This document shows positions 10,903 through 18,298 of a stretch of DNA of 21,903 bases, piece after piece. Source of the stretch: JAJKIP01 sp040509055 (GTDB taxonomy: Bacteria; Bacteroidota; Bacteroidia; Chitinophagales; Chitinophagaceae); contig JBEVLT010000476.1 of assembly GCA_040509055.1 (NCBI GenBank), positions 1 through 21,903 of the forward strand. Direction: 5' to 3'. The notes under the pieces are model-generated. The model saw only the letters and a program-made list of their open reading frames with translations. It was not told the DNA's origin and did no database searches. Positions within the stretch are counted from its first letter, which is position 1, and every line of letters starts with the position of its first letter. The position numbers and the translations under genes are program-made.

Positions 10903-11117
10903 TTATTCGTTCAGCAAACGGATAAATTCTTCAGGATCAATTTCAATCTCCCTCAAAATAGCTCTGATCAATGGCCGGGATGATGCGGAAGGGTCGTATA
11001 TCTCCCGTCAGGATGTTTATAAAACCTATGGCTACCTTTCTGCCTGCTGATCAAAAATCCGAGTTTCAATAATAATTTCTCAAACTCCTTTGCAGATACA
11101 ACAGGAAGTTTACTCAT
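10903..11117 (-). pseudogene. hicA: Frameshifted hicA-type (YcfA family) mRNA interferase toxin remnant
   Basis: Read on the minus strand from the ATG at 11115-11117 (MSKLPVVSAKEFEKLLLK...), the frame encodes a HicA/YcfA-like N-terminus with KLGFLISRQKGSHRFYKHP and DGRYTTLPHHPGH. It includes the GSH histidine motif, and stops at a TGA (10968-10970) after 49 residues. The missing tail continues in a shifted frame as LIRAILREIEIDPEEF and IRLLNE, ending at the TAA at 10903-10905. Compared with the family, the short linker between HPG and LRAIL (about 6-7 residues) is gone, so a small out-of-frame deletion is the likely lesion. No hicB antitoxin lies beside it. The stretch is more AT-rich than its neighbours, suggesting acquired DNA in decay. 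A single-base sequencing error would not restore the missing linker. Confidence 0.8.
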
Positions 11118-11162
11118 ACAGCAATAGCAATTTGCTGTGTTCCTATAAACTAAGGAATGTAT

Positions 11163-12542
11163 TTACCGGCTTCCATGCTTCTCCCGCCACTGCTGGTTGA
11201 ATGACTTTTTCGGGAATACCAGGTTGCCCCTGTGCGCCGTCCAGCCCTTTACCAGCTTGTTCACCACCCAGTTCTTGATCGTGGCGCTGCCGGTATTCAT
11301 CAGCCGGCGGTGCAGGATAGCCTGTTTCCACATCTTCCAGGCCATTTTTTCCGCAAAAGCTGCTTCGCCTTCTTCCACCGCTTCATGGCGGTTTTCCAGC
11401 AGCAGCTCATGCAGGTTGATCTTCACGGCGCATACTTCCGTACAGTTGCCGCAGAGCGAAGAAGCATAGCTCAGGTGCTTCCACTCGCCCATATCTTTCA
11501 GGTGCGGCGTGATCACCGAGCCGATGGGACCGCTGTAAGTAGCTTCGTAGGTATGGCCGCCGATATTCTTGTACACCGGGCAGGCATTCAGGCAGGCGCC
11601 GCAGCGGATGCAGTACAGGCTTTCCCGCTGTTTTTCATTAGCCAGGATATTGGTGCGGCCGTTATCCAGCAGGATCACGTACATCTCTTCGGGACCATCC
11701 GTTTCGCCTTCCTGCTTCGGCCCGGCAAGAATGGTATTGTATACCGTGATCTGCTGCCCGGTTCCATAGGTGGCCAGCAGCGGCCAGAACAGGGCCAGGT
11801 CGGTCAGGGAAGGGATTACTTTCTCGATGCCGGCAATGACGATATGGGTTTTCGGCCAGGCGCTGCTGAGTCGGGCATTGCCCTCGTTTTCGGTAACGGC
11901 TACGGCGCCGGTGTCGGCAATGATGAAATTGGCGCCGGTGATGCCGATCTCGGCCTGCATGTACTTTTGTCGCAGCACATCCCTCGCCACCAGGGTCAGT
12001 TGTTCAGGGGTCAGGTTCGGGTCGGTACCCAGCTTGTCAGCAAACAGCCGGGCCACATCTTCCTTGCTCTTGTGCATGGCCGGCGTTACAATATGGTACG
12101 GCGGCTCTTCGGCCAGCTGCTGGATGTATTCGCCGAGGTCCGTCTCCACGCTTTCGATACCCTGCTTTTCCAGGAAGGGGTTCAGGTGTATCTCTTCGGT
12201 GACCATGCTCTTGCTCTTCACGATCGTTTTACAATTCTTCCGTTCGCAGATCTTTCGCACCTCCTCAAGCGCCTGCGCCGCATCTTCGGCCCATATCACT
12301 TTGGCCCCACGCCGGGTGATGGCCGCCTCAAAGGTTTCCAGCTGCTTGTCCAGGGTTTCGATCGCTTTCCATTTCAGGTTCTTGGCCTTTTCCCTGGCCA
12401 GGCTCACATTGATGAACTGCTGCTTGCCCTGCGGCACCACCGCATTGTATTTGCCTATGTTGAAATTGATCTTGCGGCGGTGTTCCTTATCGGCGGCCTT
12501 GACGGTGCTTTTAGCAAAAAATGATGCTGCTGCTTCTGACAT
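11163..12542 (-). CDS. lutB: LutB/YkgF-family lactate utilisation iron-sulfur protein
   Basis: A 459-residue cytoplasmic protein of the LutB family, which with LutA and LutC forms an Fe-S complex oxidising L-lactate to pyruvate in Bacillus. The N-terminus (HRRKINFNIGKYNAVVPQGK) leads into the LUD domain (about 65-300: ITGANFIIADTGAVAVTENEG and WPKTHIVIAGIEKV). A ferredoxin-like 2x[4Fe-4S] domain follows, with C311, C314, C317 and C321 (CIRCGACLNACPVY) and C364, C367 and C371 (CGNCTEVCAVKI, where the usual Pro after the last Cys is Ala). A basic C-terminal region follows. No lutA or lutC is in the window, so partners must be elsewhere. The ATG sits only 4 bases after a TAAATTTG -7 element. Confidence 0.92.
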   Translation of the reverse strand: MSEAAASFFAKSTVKAADKEHRRKINFNIGKYNAVVPQGKQQFINVSLAREKAKNLKWKAIETLDKQLETFEAAITRRGAKVIWAEDAAQALEEVRKICERKNCKTIVKSKSMVTEEIHLNPFLEKQGIESVETDLGEYIQQLAEEPPYHIVTPAMHKSKEDVARLFADKLGTDPNLTPEQLTLVARDVLRQKYMQAEIGITGANFIIADTGAVAVTENEGNARLSSAWPKTHIVIAGIEKVIPSLTDLALFWPLLATYGTGQQITVYNTILAGPKQEGETDGPEEMYVILLDNGRTNILANEKQRESLYCIRCGACLNACPVYKNIGGHTYEATYSGPIGSVITPHLKDMGEWKHLSYASSLCGNCTEVCAVKINLHELLLENRHEAVEEGEAAFAEKMAWKMWKQAILHRRLMNTGSATIKNWVVNKLVKGWTAHRGNLVFPKKSFNQQWREKHGSR

Positions 12543-12546
12543 AATA

Positions 12547-12554
12547 CAAATTTA
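12547..12554 (-). promoter_or_regulatory. Bacteroidota -7 element (TAAATTTG) directly before lutB
   Basis: An exact match to TAnnTTTG on the minus strand, ending 4 bases from the lutB ATG. In Bacteroidota the -7 box ends about 4 bases before the transcription start, so the mRNA could begin at or next to the ATG. No good -33 element is visible, so the site may be a chance match. Confidence 0.4.
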
Positions 12555-12653
12555 ACAACGAACGGTATCGTTTCTGTCCCGTCCTGTCATTTTAGAAAGT
12601 ATTTCCGGCATAAGGCCGCCGGCAGAGACATGACTATTGAAGCGGTGGATAGA

Positions 12654-13241
12654 TCAGCGGGGATTGTTCTTCCTGGCAATCCGGTCCAGCACCGCATAAA
12701 ATCCCTCGCCGTATTTGCGTACCAGGGCTTCTTTCAGAAATTCGTAAGCCGGCACTTTGAGTGTTCTGCCCAGTGAACAGGCCGGGCTGCACAACTGCTC
12801 CCGCGGCTCATAGTTCACCCGGTCGTATTCGCCGTGCTTTCCTTTGGTAGTGATGATGGGGTACAGGTGGCAGCTGACAGGTTTTTTCCAGGGTATCAGC
12901 CCCTCGTAATAGGCCTGTTCGAAAGCGCATTTGATTACGCCATTGGGATCGCGAAGGCCGTATACGCATATTTCCTTATCGCTTGGCAGCGTGGGCGTCA
13001 CCCAGCCGAACTCAGCATCGTATTCGTAAAGGCCTTTTTTTTCTATTTCTGCTACCGATGCCGCGGACAGGTAAGGTTTCACCGTATCATAATACCGGCG
13101 GATGTATTCCAGTTCCTCCTCTTCCAGCGGGGCGCCGGCATCGCCATCCTCGCAGCAGCCGCCCTTGCAGCGGCTGATATCGCATACGAATTGCTGCTCC
13201 ACCACATCATCGCTGATCAGTATGTTGTCGATTACGATCAA
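12654..13241 (-). CDS. DUF3109 family cysteine-rich protein (YkgJ-like metal cluster)
   Basis: A 195-residue cytoplasmic protein of the DUF3109 family; molecular function unknown. Conserved cysteines C20, C25, C29 and C30 (FVCDISRCKGGCCEDGDAGAPLEEEE), with C92, C105, C124, C151 and C155 (SCHLYP, QLCSPACSLG), suggest Zn/Fe-S binding, as proposed for the related YkgJ family. The start is TTG (13239-13241): it encodes the residue just before IVIDN, exactly where the family's Met lies, and a perfect -7 element sits 16 bases upstream. It lies between the TPR gene and lutB, all on the minus strand; each has separate promoter evidence, so an operon is not required. Confidence 0.9.
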   Translation of the reverse strand: MIVIDNILISDDVVEQQFVCDISRCKGGCCEDGDAGAPLEEEELEYIRRYYDTVKPYLSAASVAEIEKKGLYEYDAEFGWVTPTLPSDKEICVYGLRDPNGVIKCAFEQAYYEGLIPWKKPVSCHLYPIITTKGKHGEYDRVNYEPREQLCSPACSLGRTLKVPAYEFLKEALVRKYGEGFYAVLDRIARKNNPR

Positions 13242-13257
13242 GTACAGTATTTGCCTG

Positions 13258-13265
13258 CAAAGATA
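13258..13265 (-). promoter_or_regulatory. Bacteroidota -7 element (TATCTTTG) for the DUF3109 gene
   Basis: An exact TAnnTTTG match on the minus strand in the 35-base gap between the TPR gene stop and the DUF3109 TTG start. It predicts a leader of about 12 bases and supports the TTG start. A 6-bp inverted repeat (13269-13274 with 13285-13290) lies just upstream, around the TPR stop codon. No clear -33 box is seen. Confidence 0.5.
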
Positions 13266-13276
13266 ACCCCGGGAGA

Positions 13277-15073
13277 TCAGCTATTCCCGGTTTTCCGGCG
13301 AAACAGCCGCATGCGGAGCTGCTGCCCTGCTTCGGTAAGCCGGTTATGCGAGGTCAGATAATGGATCACCCTGTGCTCCAGCCAGTGATGCAGCGGCAGC
13401 AGGATGGCTGCCAGCCCGATCATGAACAGCAGGTCCTTCCAGGGCTCTCCCTCCGTAAACGAAGCGATATTTTTCTTGAAAATCAGGAAAATGAATTCGA
13501 AGAACATGATGAAGGTGAAGAACCCGATCATGCGGATCGTATACTTCGACACCTTGAACATGCCAAGCATCACCAGGGCTACAAAAAAAGAAGCGATGCC
13601 GATGGTAATGGCGATGTATTGCAGCTGGAACCGTTTGCGTTTGGCCTCTGCCTTTTCCCGGTCCAGCCGCTGCTGGCGCAGCTGCTCGTCGGCCGCTTCC
13701 ACCTGGGCCAGCTCTTTTTCCTTGTTCAGTTTTTCAATGCTGTCCTTGTACTGATAGTGAATAGCATTGTACTGCATGGCCATCCGGAAATCGCCGGTCT
13801 TTGTGTACAGCGAATCCAGCTGCCGGGAGGCTTTTTCCACGCTCTCCAGCTGGCCGTTCTTTTCCGCGATCTCTTTCACCTTCAGGTACAGATCGATGGC
13901 TTTGGTATATTCCCCTGTCTTGTTATACAGGCTGGCCAGCTGCGCATAATAATTCAGCCGGGAACCATCGTTGGTAGAGTTTTCGAAAAAGGGCGCTGCC
14001 TTGCCCAGGTAATATTTGGCTGAATCGTACCGGCCCAGCTCGGTATAGATCACGCCGTAGGCCTGGCTGATAACGCCGGCCATACCGAAATCGCTGAGGA
14101 ACTGCTGCAGATTCTGCCCGGCCGCCGAATTGAAAAACGCCAGCGCTTCTGCAGGCTTGTCCATGCGCAGATACTGGTTCAGCAGGCTTACGTAAGCCGG
14201 CACTTTCAGCGTGGAAAATTTCAGCGAATCGGCCAGGGCCAGCGACCGGTTGAAGTGGCTGATGGCCAGGTCGTAATTTTTTTTCTGCGAGTACAGGTTG
14301 CCGATGCTGTTCAGGTCCATCGCCCGCTGGTAGGGCCCGTTGCGCCCGTCTATACGGTCCAGTTGGCTCATGGCTTTGATATAATGATCGATAGCCCGGT
14401 CGTAGTCGCCGATGCTGGCATAAAAACCTGCCAGGTTAATGTTGGCATCGCGGATAAGCGATGCATTTTTGATCTCCTCACCCAGCCGCAGCCCGGTCAG
14501 GTAGTGGCGGAGCGACAGGATCTTGTCGTTGCGGACCAGGTACAGGTCGCCGAAATGATTATGCGCCTCTGCGCGCAGGCTGTCGTTGTTCAACGTGGAA
14601 ATGATGGAAAAAGCCTGGTTGATATAGCTCAGGGCTTTGTCCTTATCGGGAATGGCCAGGTGGATATGGCCCAGCTTCAGCAGCGCTTTGCCGGTCTCCT
14701 CATCCATGCGGTTTTGCCGGGCTATGCCGAGCGCCTGGTCGTAGTAGCCGATGGCGCGGTTGAGATATTCCTTTTGGGTGGCAAAATAGCTGCACCGCGT
14801 ACCGTTGGAAAGATAAGCGGTCACCATCAGCTTCCGGTCTCTTGACTCCTCGGCTATTTCGATCAGCTGCTGGCCGTATTTATCCGATTCGGCCAGGTTT
14901 ACGTTCATCAGCGTTTTGGAAAGGATATCCAGCCAGTACACTTTTTCTTCGGTGGTTTTGGTAACGGCAAGCACCCGCTTCATAGAGTCCACCGCAGCAG
15001 CTTGCTGGGCATGGATGACTGTAAAAGCAACAAGAAAAAGAAAGAGGAAAGAGCCGGATCTCACGATGCGCAT
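13277..15073 (-). CDS. Secreted/anchored TPR protein with three C-terminal membrane helices
   Basis: A 598-residue protein. An N-terminal signal peptide (1-22, MRIVRSGSFLFLFLVAFTV then IHA) is followed by about 9-11 tetratricopeptide repeats (about 30-440), with typical motifs such as RAIGYYDQALGIAR, YDLAISHFNRSLALA and TKAIDLYLKVKEIAEK. Next is a charged coiled coil (about 450-490, ELAQVEAADEQLRQQRLDRE), then three hydrophobic helices (about 493-515, 523-541 and 550-570) and a basic tail ending RLFRRKTGNS. The layout of periplasmic TPRs, membrane segment and cytoplasmic end resembles Bacteroidota TPR-histidine kinases and TPR-LuxR regulators, but no kinase or DNA-binding domain follows. It may serve as a scaffold or sensor; the partner is unknown. 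It starts 80 bases after gldD ends; a near-match -7 (TTACTTTG, 15092-15099) could drive it separately. Confidence 0.85.
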   Translation of the reverse strand: MRIVRSGSFLFLFLVAFTVIHAQQAAAVDSMKRVLAVTKTTEEKVYWLDILSKTLMNVNLAESDKYGQQLIEIAEESRDRKLMVTAYLSNGTRCSYFATQKEYLNRAIGYYDQALGIARQNRMDEETGKALLKLGHIHLAIPDKDKALSYINQAFSIISTLNNDSLRAEAHNHFGDLYLVRNDKILSLRHYLTGLRLGEEIKNASLIRDANINLAGFYASIGDYDRAIDHYIKAMSQLDRIDGRNGPYQRAMDLNSIGNLYSQKKNYDLAISHFNRSLALADSLKFSTLKVPAYVSLLNQYLRMDKPAEALAFFNSAAGQNLQQFLSDFGMAGVISQAYGVIYTELGRYDSAKYYLGKAAPFFENSTNDGSRLNYYAQLASLYNKTGEYTKAIDLYLKVKEIAEKNGQLESVEKASRQLDSLYTKTGDFRMAMQYNAIHYQYKDSIEKLNKEKELAQVEAADEQLRQQRLDREKAEAKRKRFQLQYIAITIGIASFFVALVMLGMFKVSKYTIRMIGFFTFIMFFEFIFLIFKKNIASFTEGEPWKDLLFMIGLAAILLPLHHWLEHRVIHYLTSHNRLTEAGQQLRMRLFRRKTGNS

Positions 15074-15153
15074 AATAAACAGTTAGGGCTCCAAAGTAAC
15101 AAAAAAGAGCGCGACGCCGGGCACACACCGGAAATTAAAAGGCAACTACACGG

Positions 15154-15750
15154 TTATTTCCACTGCAGCGTATTGATCAGGTGCTGCAGGTCCTTTTTCA
15201 GAAAATCGTTCACGATACCCAGCGAGTCTTCGTTGGGGGTGGCATCGAAATAAAGGGCGCCCCGCAAAAAATGGCGGGTGGAGTCGGTAAGGAAAAACTG
15301 GTTGGCCGTGGCCGTATTACCCCCCAGGCTGAAATAAATGCCTTCCACCCCGTTGGCGGTTTGTACCAGGCTGTCGCTAATACCGGTAGACACGTTGGTA
15401 TGCTGGCGGTAAGCCATTTTATACCCGTCATTGACCAGGGAGTCGAAATTGCGGGCATCCACCTGCTTGTAGCTGATGTAAATGCGGCCGGAAAACCGGG
15501 GAATATCGATATTGATCCACCAGGGATTTTCGGTGGCCTCACCGAAAAACGAAGTATCCTTTGTCACCACGGCATACGCCGGGTATTCAAACCGGTAAGG
15601 ATAGCCCGGCTGATCAAACAGCTGGTAGCGTTTTTCCGGGAAGGTGATCCTGAAATATCCTTTCTTCTTTGTTTCCGGGTGATAATCGCTATTGCAGGCA
15701 GACAGCAGGGCCATGCAAGTCAATAAAAAAAACACCGTTCGCAGGTCCAT
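15154..15750 (-). CDS. gldD: Gliding motility lipoprotein GldD
   Basis: A 198-residue lipoprotein needed for gliding in Flavobacterium, where gldD loss blocks movement; its biochemical role is unresolved. The signal peptide ends in the lipobox LSAC with C19. The mature protein has family signatures KKGYFRITFPEKRYQLFD, YPYRFEYPAYAVV, WWINIDIPRFSGRIYISYK and the C-terminal QFFLTDSTRHFLRGALYF then PNEDSLG, and ends with HLINTLQW. It begins 9 bases after the gldE stop, so the two are co-transcribed. Presence does not prove motility, because many non-gliding Bacteroidota retain gldD. Confidence 0.95.
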   Translation of the reverse strand: MDLRTVFFLLTCMALLSACNSDYHPETKKKGYFRITFPEKRYQLFDQPGYPYRFEYPAYAVVTKDTSFFGEATENPWWINIDIPRFSGRIYISYKQVDARNFDSLVNDGYKMAYRQHTNVSTGISDSLVQTANGVEGIYFSLGGNTATANQFFLTDSTRHFLRGALYFDATPNEDSLGIVNDFLKKDLQHLINTLQWK

Positions 15751-15759
15751 CAGCAGGGC

Positions 15760-17100
15760 TTATTCTTTAGGTTCAGACTTGATTGATACTTTTACCAGCG
15801 GAATGCGGTGCTTATCGGCCTCCAGCACCGTAAATTCAAAGTCGTGGCTGGTGATCACCTGGTTTACCGAAGGCAGCTCACCGGCCAGCTCGATGACCAG
15901 GCCGCCTACCGATTCGCTTTCGCCGCGCACTTTATCAAACGTATCCATGGGCAGCTGCATTGCCTTGCACATGTCGTGGATCATCGTTTTTCCTTCGAAA
16001 ACATAGTTCCGGTCATCCAGCTTGCGGTTGCGGGTCTCCTCTTCGTCAAATTCGTCGCGGATCTCGCCGATCACTTCCTCCATCACATCTTCCATGGTCA
16101 CGATGCCGCTGGTGCCGCCAAATTCGTCTACCACCACGGCAAAATGAGTACGCCGCGACTGGAAATCGCGCAGCAGGTCGGCGATCAGCTTGGACTCCGG
16201 TACAAAATACGGCTGGCGCATCAGCGGCCGCCAGTCGAAGCTGTCCGTTTCGTGCAGGTAAGGCACCAGGTCCTTGGTGTTCAGGATGCCGATCACTTCG
16301 TCCAGGCTGTTGCGGTACACAGGCAGCCGTGAATAATGCAGCTCCTGCACCTTGCGAAACAGTTCGGAGAAAGAAGCCCCCTGTTCGATACCGTTTACCT
16401 CCAGCCGGCTGCGCATGATCTGCTTCACCGATATGCTGCCAAACTTCACGATGCCTTTCATGATATTCTTCTCTTCCAGCGATGCCTCCTCGTCGGTCTT
16501 GGTGTCGATGGCCTCATCCAGCTCCTGTATACTGATGGCTTCCGACTTGTTGGCGCCGGTGCGCTTGCCGATGCTATCCGCCAGCGACACCACCCAGTTG
16601 CTGATGCGCCGGAGCAGCAGGTGCACGCCCTCCACCACCAGCGCCGAGCCGTAGGCAAACCGCAGGTTGTTCTGCGTGGCCCATACCTTGGGCAGTATTT
16701 CACCGAAAAACAGCAGCACAAAAGCAATTACCAGCACCTTCAGCAGCATGATGACGGCGGTATGCATATTCCCGAAGGGCACAAACTCGCTGATCAGGAA
16801 GTTGCCCAGCACGATGAGGCAGATATTCACAAATATGCTGGCAATAAGCAGGGAGGCAAATACTTCCTTGGGCTGCTCCAAAAATTCGATGATGCGCCGG
16901 GCGGCAGGGTGCTGTTTTGTCTTCAGCATATTGATATCCTTCCCGTTGAGCGAGAACAGGGCTACCTGCGCGCCGGAGATGGTGAACGTAAGCAGCAGCA
17001 ATACGATCAGCAGGATGACAAGCAAGGTGGTTCCCTGCGCATTGGCAGCCAGTAAAAAAGAAAATTTCGTCCACAAAAAACTAACCGAATGACTCTCCAA
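15760..17100 (-). CDS. gldE: GldE: gliding-associated CNNM/CBS/CorC-domain membrane protein
   Basis: A 446-residue inner-membrane protein of the HlyC/CorC (UPF0053) family; in Flavobacterium extra GldE partly compensates for gldD defects, as I recall. It has an N-terminal CNNM membrane domain (about 24-190) with SGAQVALFSL and FFGEILPKVWA, and a CBS pair (about 222-345) with QIMRSRLEVNGIE, YSRLPVYRNSLDEVIGILN and VVVDEFGGTSGIVTMEDVM. The C-terminal CorC_HlyC domain (about 360-440) has KTMIHDMCKAM and ESVGGLVIELAGELP. No ATG exists in frame before residue 55, so the start is probably TTG (17098-17100), with another TTG at codon 9. A perfect -7 element (17177-17184) lies upstream, after ssb. 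It may act in ion transport; the substrate is unproven. Confidence 0.92.
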   Translation of the reverse strand: MESHSVSFLWTKFSFLLAANAQGTTLLVILLIVLLLLTFTISGAQVALFSLNGKDINMLKTKQHPAARRIIEFLEQPKEVFASLLIASIFVNICLIVLGNFLISEFVPFGNMHTAVIMLLKVLVIAFVLLFFGEILPKVWATQNNLRFAYGSALVVEGVHLLLRRISNWVVSLADSIGKRTGANKSEAISIQELDEAIDTKTDEEASLEEKNIMKGIVKFGSISVKQIMRSRLEVNGIEQGASFSELFRKVQELHYSRLPVYRNSLDEVIGILNTKDLVPYLHETDSFDWRPLMRQPYFVPESKLIADLLRDFQSRRTHFAVVVDEFGGTSGIVTMEDVMEEVIGEIRDEFDEEETRNRKLDDRNYVFEGKTMIHDMCKAMQLPMDTFDKVRGESESVGGLVIELAGELPSVNQVITSHDFEFTVLEADKHRIPLVKVSIKSEPKE

Positions 17101-17176
17101 GACAAGGTGTTTTGATGACAGATGAGCCCCTGCGGGGCGCTGCGTACAGGTACCAGGTCGGCCCGCAGCAGCCGGG

Positions 17177-17184
17177 CAAAGTTA
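17177..17184 (-). promoter_or_regulatory. Bacteroidota -7 element (TAACTTTG) upstream of gldE
   Basis: An exact TAnnTTTG match on the minus strand in the gap between ssb and gldE, 76 bases from the gldE TTG. The intervening leader contains inverted repeats (17126-17130 with 17134-17138; 17139-17144 with 17164-17169). The -33 position has no TTTG, so gldE may equally be read from the ssb promoter. Confidence 0.4.
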
Positions 17185-17201
17185 TTATTTTATCCATACA
17201 G

Positions 17202-17630
17202 CTAAAAAGGGAGATTCCCGGCGGGGTCGCCCATGGGGGGATCGGGGTTGCCCAGGTTTTCTATATTGCTTTCGCCGGGCGGTGGTACGCTGCCTTCCAT
17301 CCGTTTGTCCAGCATAATGAGGTTGTCGCCCACCACTTCGGTGGCAAATTTCCGGTGGCCGTCTTTGTCTTCCCAGCTGCGCGTGCGCAGGCGCCCTTCG
17401 ATATACACCAGGCTGCTTTTGTGCAGGTATTTCTGCGCCAGCTCGGCCAGGCCCCGCCACAATACTACCGTGTGCCATTCCGTTTGCGATACGAGCTTGC
17501 CCGTCCGGTCTTTGAAGGTTTCGGTAGTGGCCAGTGGAAATTTGGCGACCGCGATATTGCCTTCAAGGAATTGCACATCCGGATCTTTACCCAGGTTACC
17601 GATAAGCATGACTCTGTTTACGCCTCTCAT
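17202..17630 (-). CDS. ssb: Single-stranded DNA-binding protein
   Basis: A 142-residue SSB that coats single-stranded DNA in replication, repair and recombination and recruits partners through its C-terminal tip. The OB fold (about 1-108) has MRGVNRVMLIGNLGKDP, FPLATTETF, TEWHTVVLWRGLAE, KSSLVYIEGRLRTRSWEDKD and FATEVVGDNLIML. A Gly/Pro-rich linker follows and the protein ends NLPF, matching the conserved protein-interaction tip (usually D/E-rich, then LPF or IPF). It is first of the ssb-gldE-gldD run. It is somewhat short but complete. Confidence 0.96.
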   Translation of the reverse strand: MRGVNRVMLIGNLGKDPDVQFLEGNIAVAKFPLATTETFKDRTGKLVSQTEWHTVVLWRGLAELAQKYLHKSSLVYIEGRLRTRSWEDKDGHRKFATEVVGDNLIMLDKRMEGSVPPPGESNIENLGNPDPPMGDPAGNLPF

Positions 17631-17682
17631 ACGCGTTTCATTTTTATCTTAAGAAGTGTGGTCTTCAGGTTGGTGGGCTATT

Positions 17683-17711
17683 TAAAGTTAACTTTTTTTG
17701 TGTGTAACAAA
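17683..17711 (-). promoter_or_regulatory. Possible ssb promoter
   Basis: On the minus strand TTTG (17708-17711) is followed after 17 bases by TAACTTTA (17683-17690), one base from the TAnnTTTG -7 consensus, about 52 bases before the ssb ATG. The TTTG lies in an 8-bp AT-rich inverted repeat (17693-17700 with 17708-17715). Spacing is slightly short. Confidence 0.35.
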
Positions 17712-17837
17712 AAAAACAGTGCCGCGTAAATAAGAAAACGCAACCCGGTCCGCCATATTTAACGGGCAGTTAACGGCGGCCGGTTGTACTTTAGCTCCTG
17801 TCATTGAGCAGTGTCAACACCCGAAAAAACCAATAGC

Positions 17838-18239
17838 ATGAAACAATACCTGCTTACATTGTCACTTGCAGCCATCGCCTGCCTGGCCGGTACCGCTGCC
17901 GCTGCGCAGTTAGTACCCGACCAGAACCCCAATTTTGCCGTCAGCCGCGATAAATACATGAAAGTGGCCGACTCCCTGAACCAGTGGCACAGCACCACCC
18001 TCCAGGAGCGGTACAAGGCCATCGACTGGCTGGCCGACCGGCAGGAGGCCCGTGCCGGCCGCCGCGATTTCCGCCGCCAGCTGCGCATGGAGCGGGCCAG
18101 ATGGAGCAACGATCAGTATAGCTACAACGGCTCCTATTACCATCCGCGTGACCGCTATTATCAGCCTTACCGCAATTATTACCGGGGTGGCCGCCGCGCT
18201 TACTCCTCCTGGTGGGGTTTTAACTTCCGGTGGCCCTGA
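17838..18239 (+). CDS. Small secreted Arg/Tyr-rich protein of unknown function
   Basis: A 133-residue protein with a clear signal peptide (1-23, MKQYLLTLSLAAIACLAG then TAAAA) and a mature N-terminus near QLVPDQNPNF. The middle (about 40-85) is helical and charged (LADRQEARAGRRDFRRQLRM). The C-terminal 50 residues are rich in Tyr, Arg and Trp (SYNGSYYHPRDRYYQPY, RAYSSWWGFNFRWP), a low-complexity pattern common in Bacteroidota envelope proteins. No family recognised. The ATG at 17838 is chosen because the signal peptide begins there; a GTG nine codons upstream (17811) is the alternative. TACTTTAG (17787-17794) is a one-off match to the -7 consensus. It is first in a plus-strand run with lpoB-like and COG3014-like genes, suggesting an envelope role. 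Confidence 0.8.
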   Translation: MKQYLLTLSLAAIACLAGTAAAAQLVPDQNPNFAVSRDKYMKVADSLNQWHSTTLQERYKAIDWLADRQEARAGRRDFRRQLRMERARWSNDQYSYNGSYYHPRDRYYQPYRNYYRGGRRAYSSWWGFNFRWP

Positions 18240-18298
18240 TCAGCGGCCGGCCTGGCACGACCATCAAGCTTTTACCTGTCATCTTTAAAAAAAATACC

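Noticed and set aside
11118..11138. ACAGCAA/TTGCTGT hairpin between lutB and the hicA remnant
   Set aside because: A 7-bp stem without a T-tract; too weak to call a terminator, though it could be an old operator of the toxin locus.
11232..12524. Long plus-strand open frame opposite lutB
   Set aside because: lutB on the minus strand has full family motifs and Fe-S cysteines. The antisense translation has no coherent domain.
12605..12622. CCGGC/GCCGG stem as terminator of the DUF3109 gene
   Set aside because: Only 5 bp with an 8-base loop and no proper T-run on the minus strand.
17693..17715. TTTTTTTG/CAAAAAAA inverted repeat as a terminator between ssb and the secreted-protein gene
   Set aside because: The genes diverge here, so no transcript needs ending. 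It is an AT tract, more likely part of a promoter.
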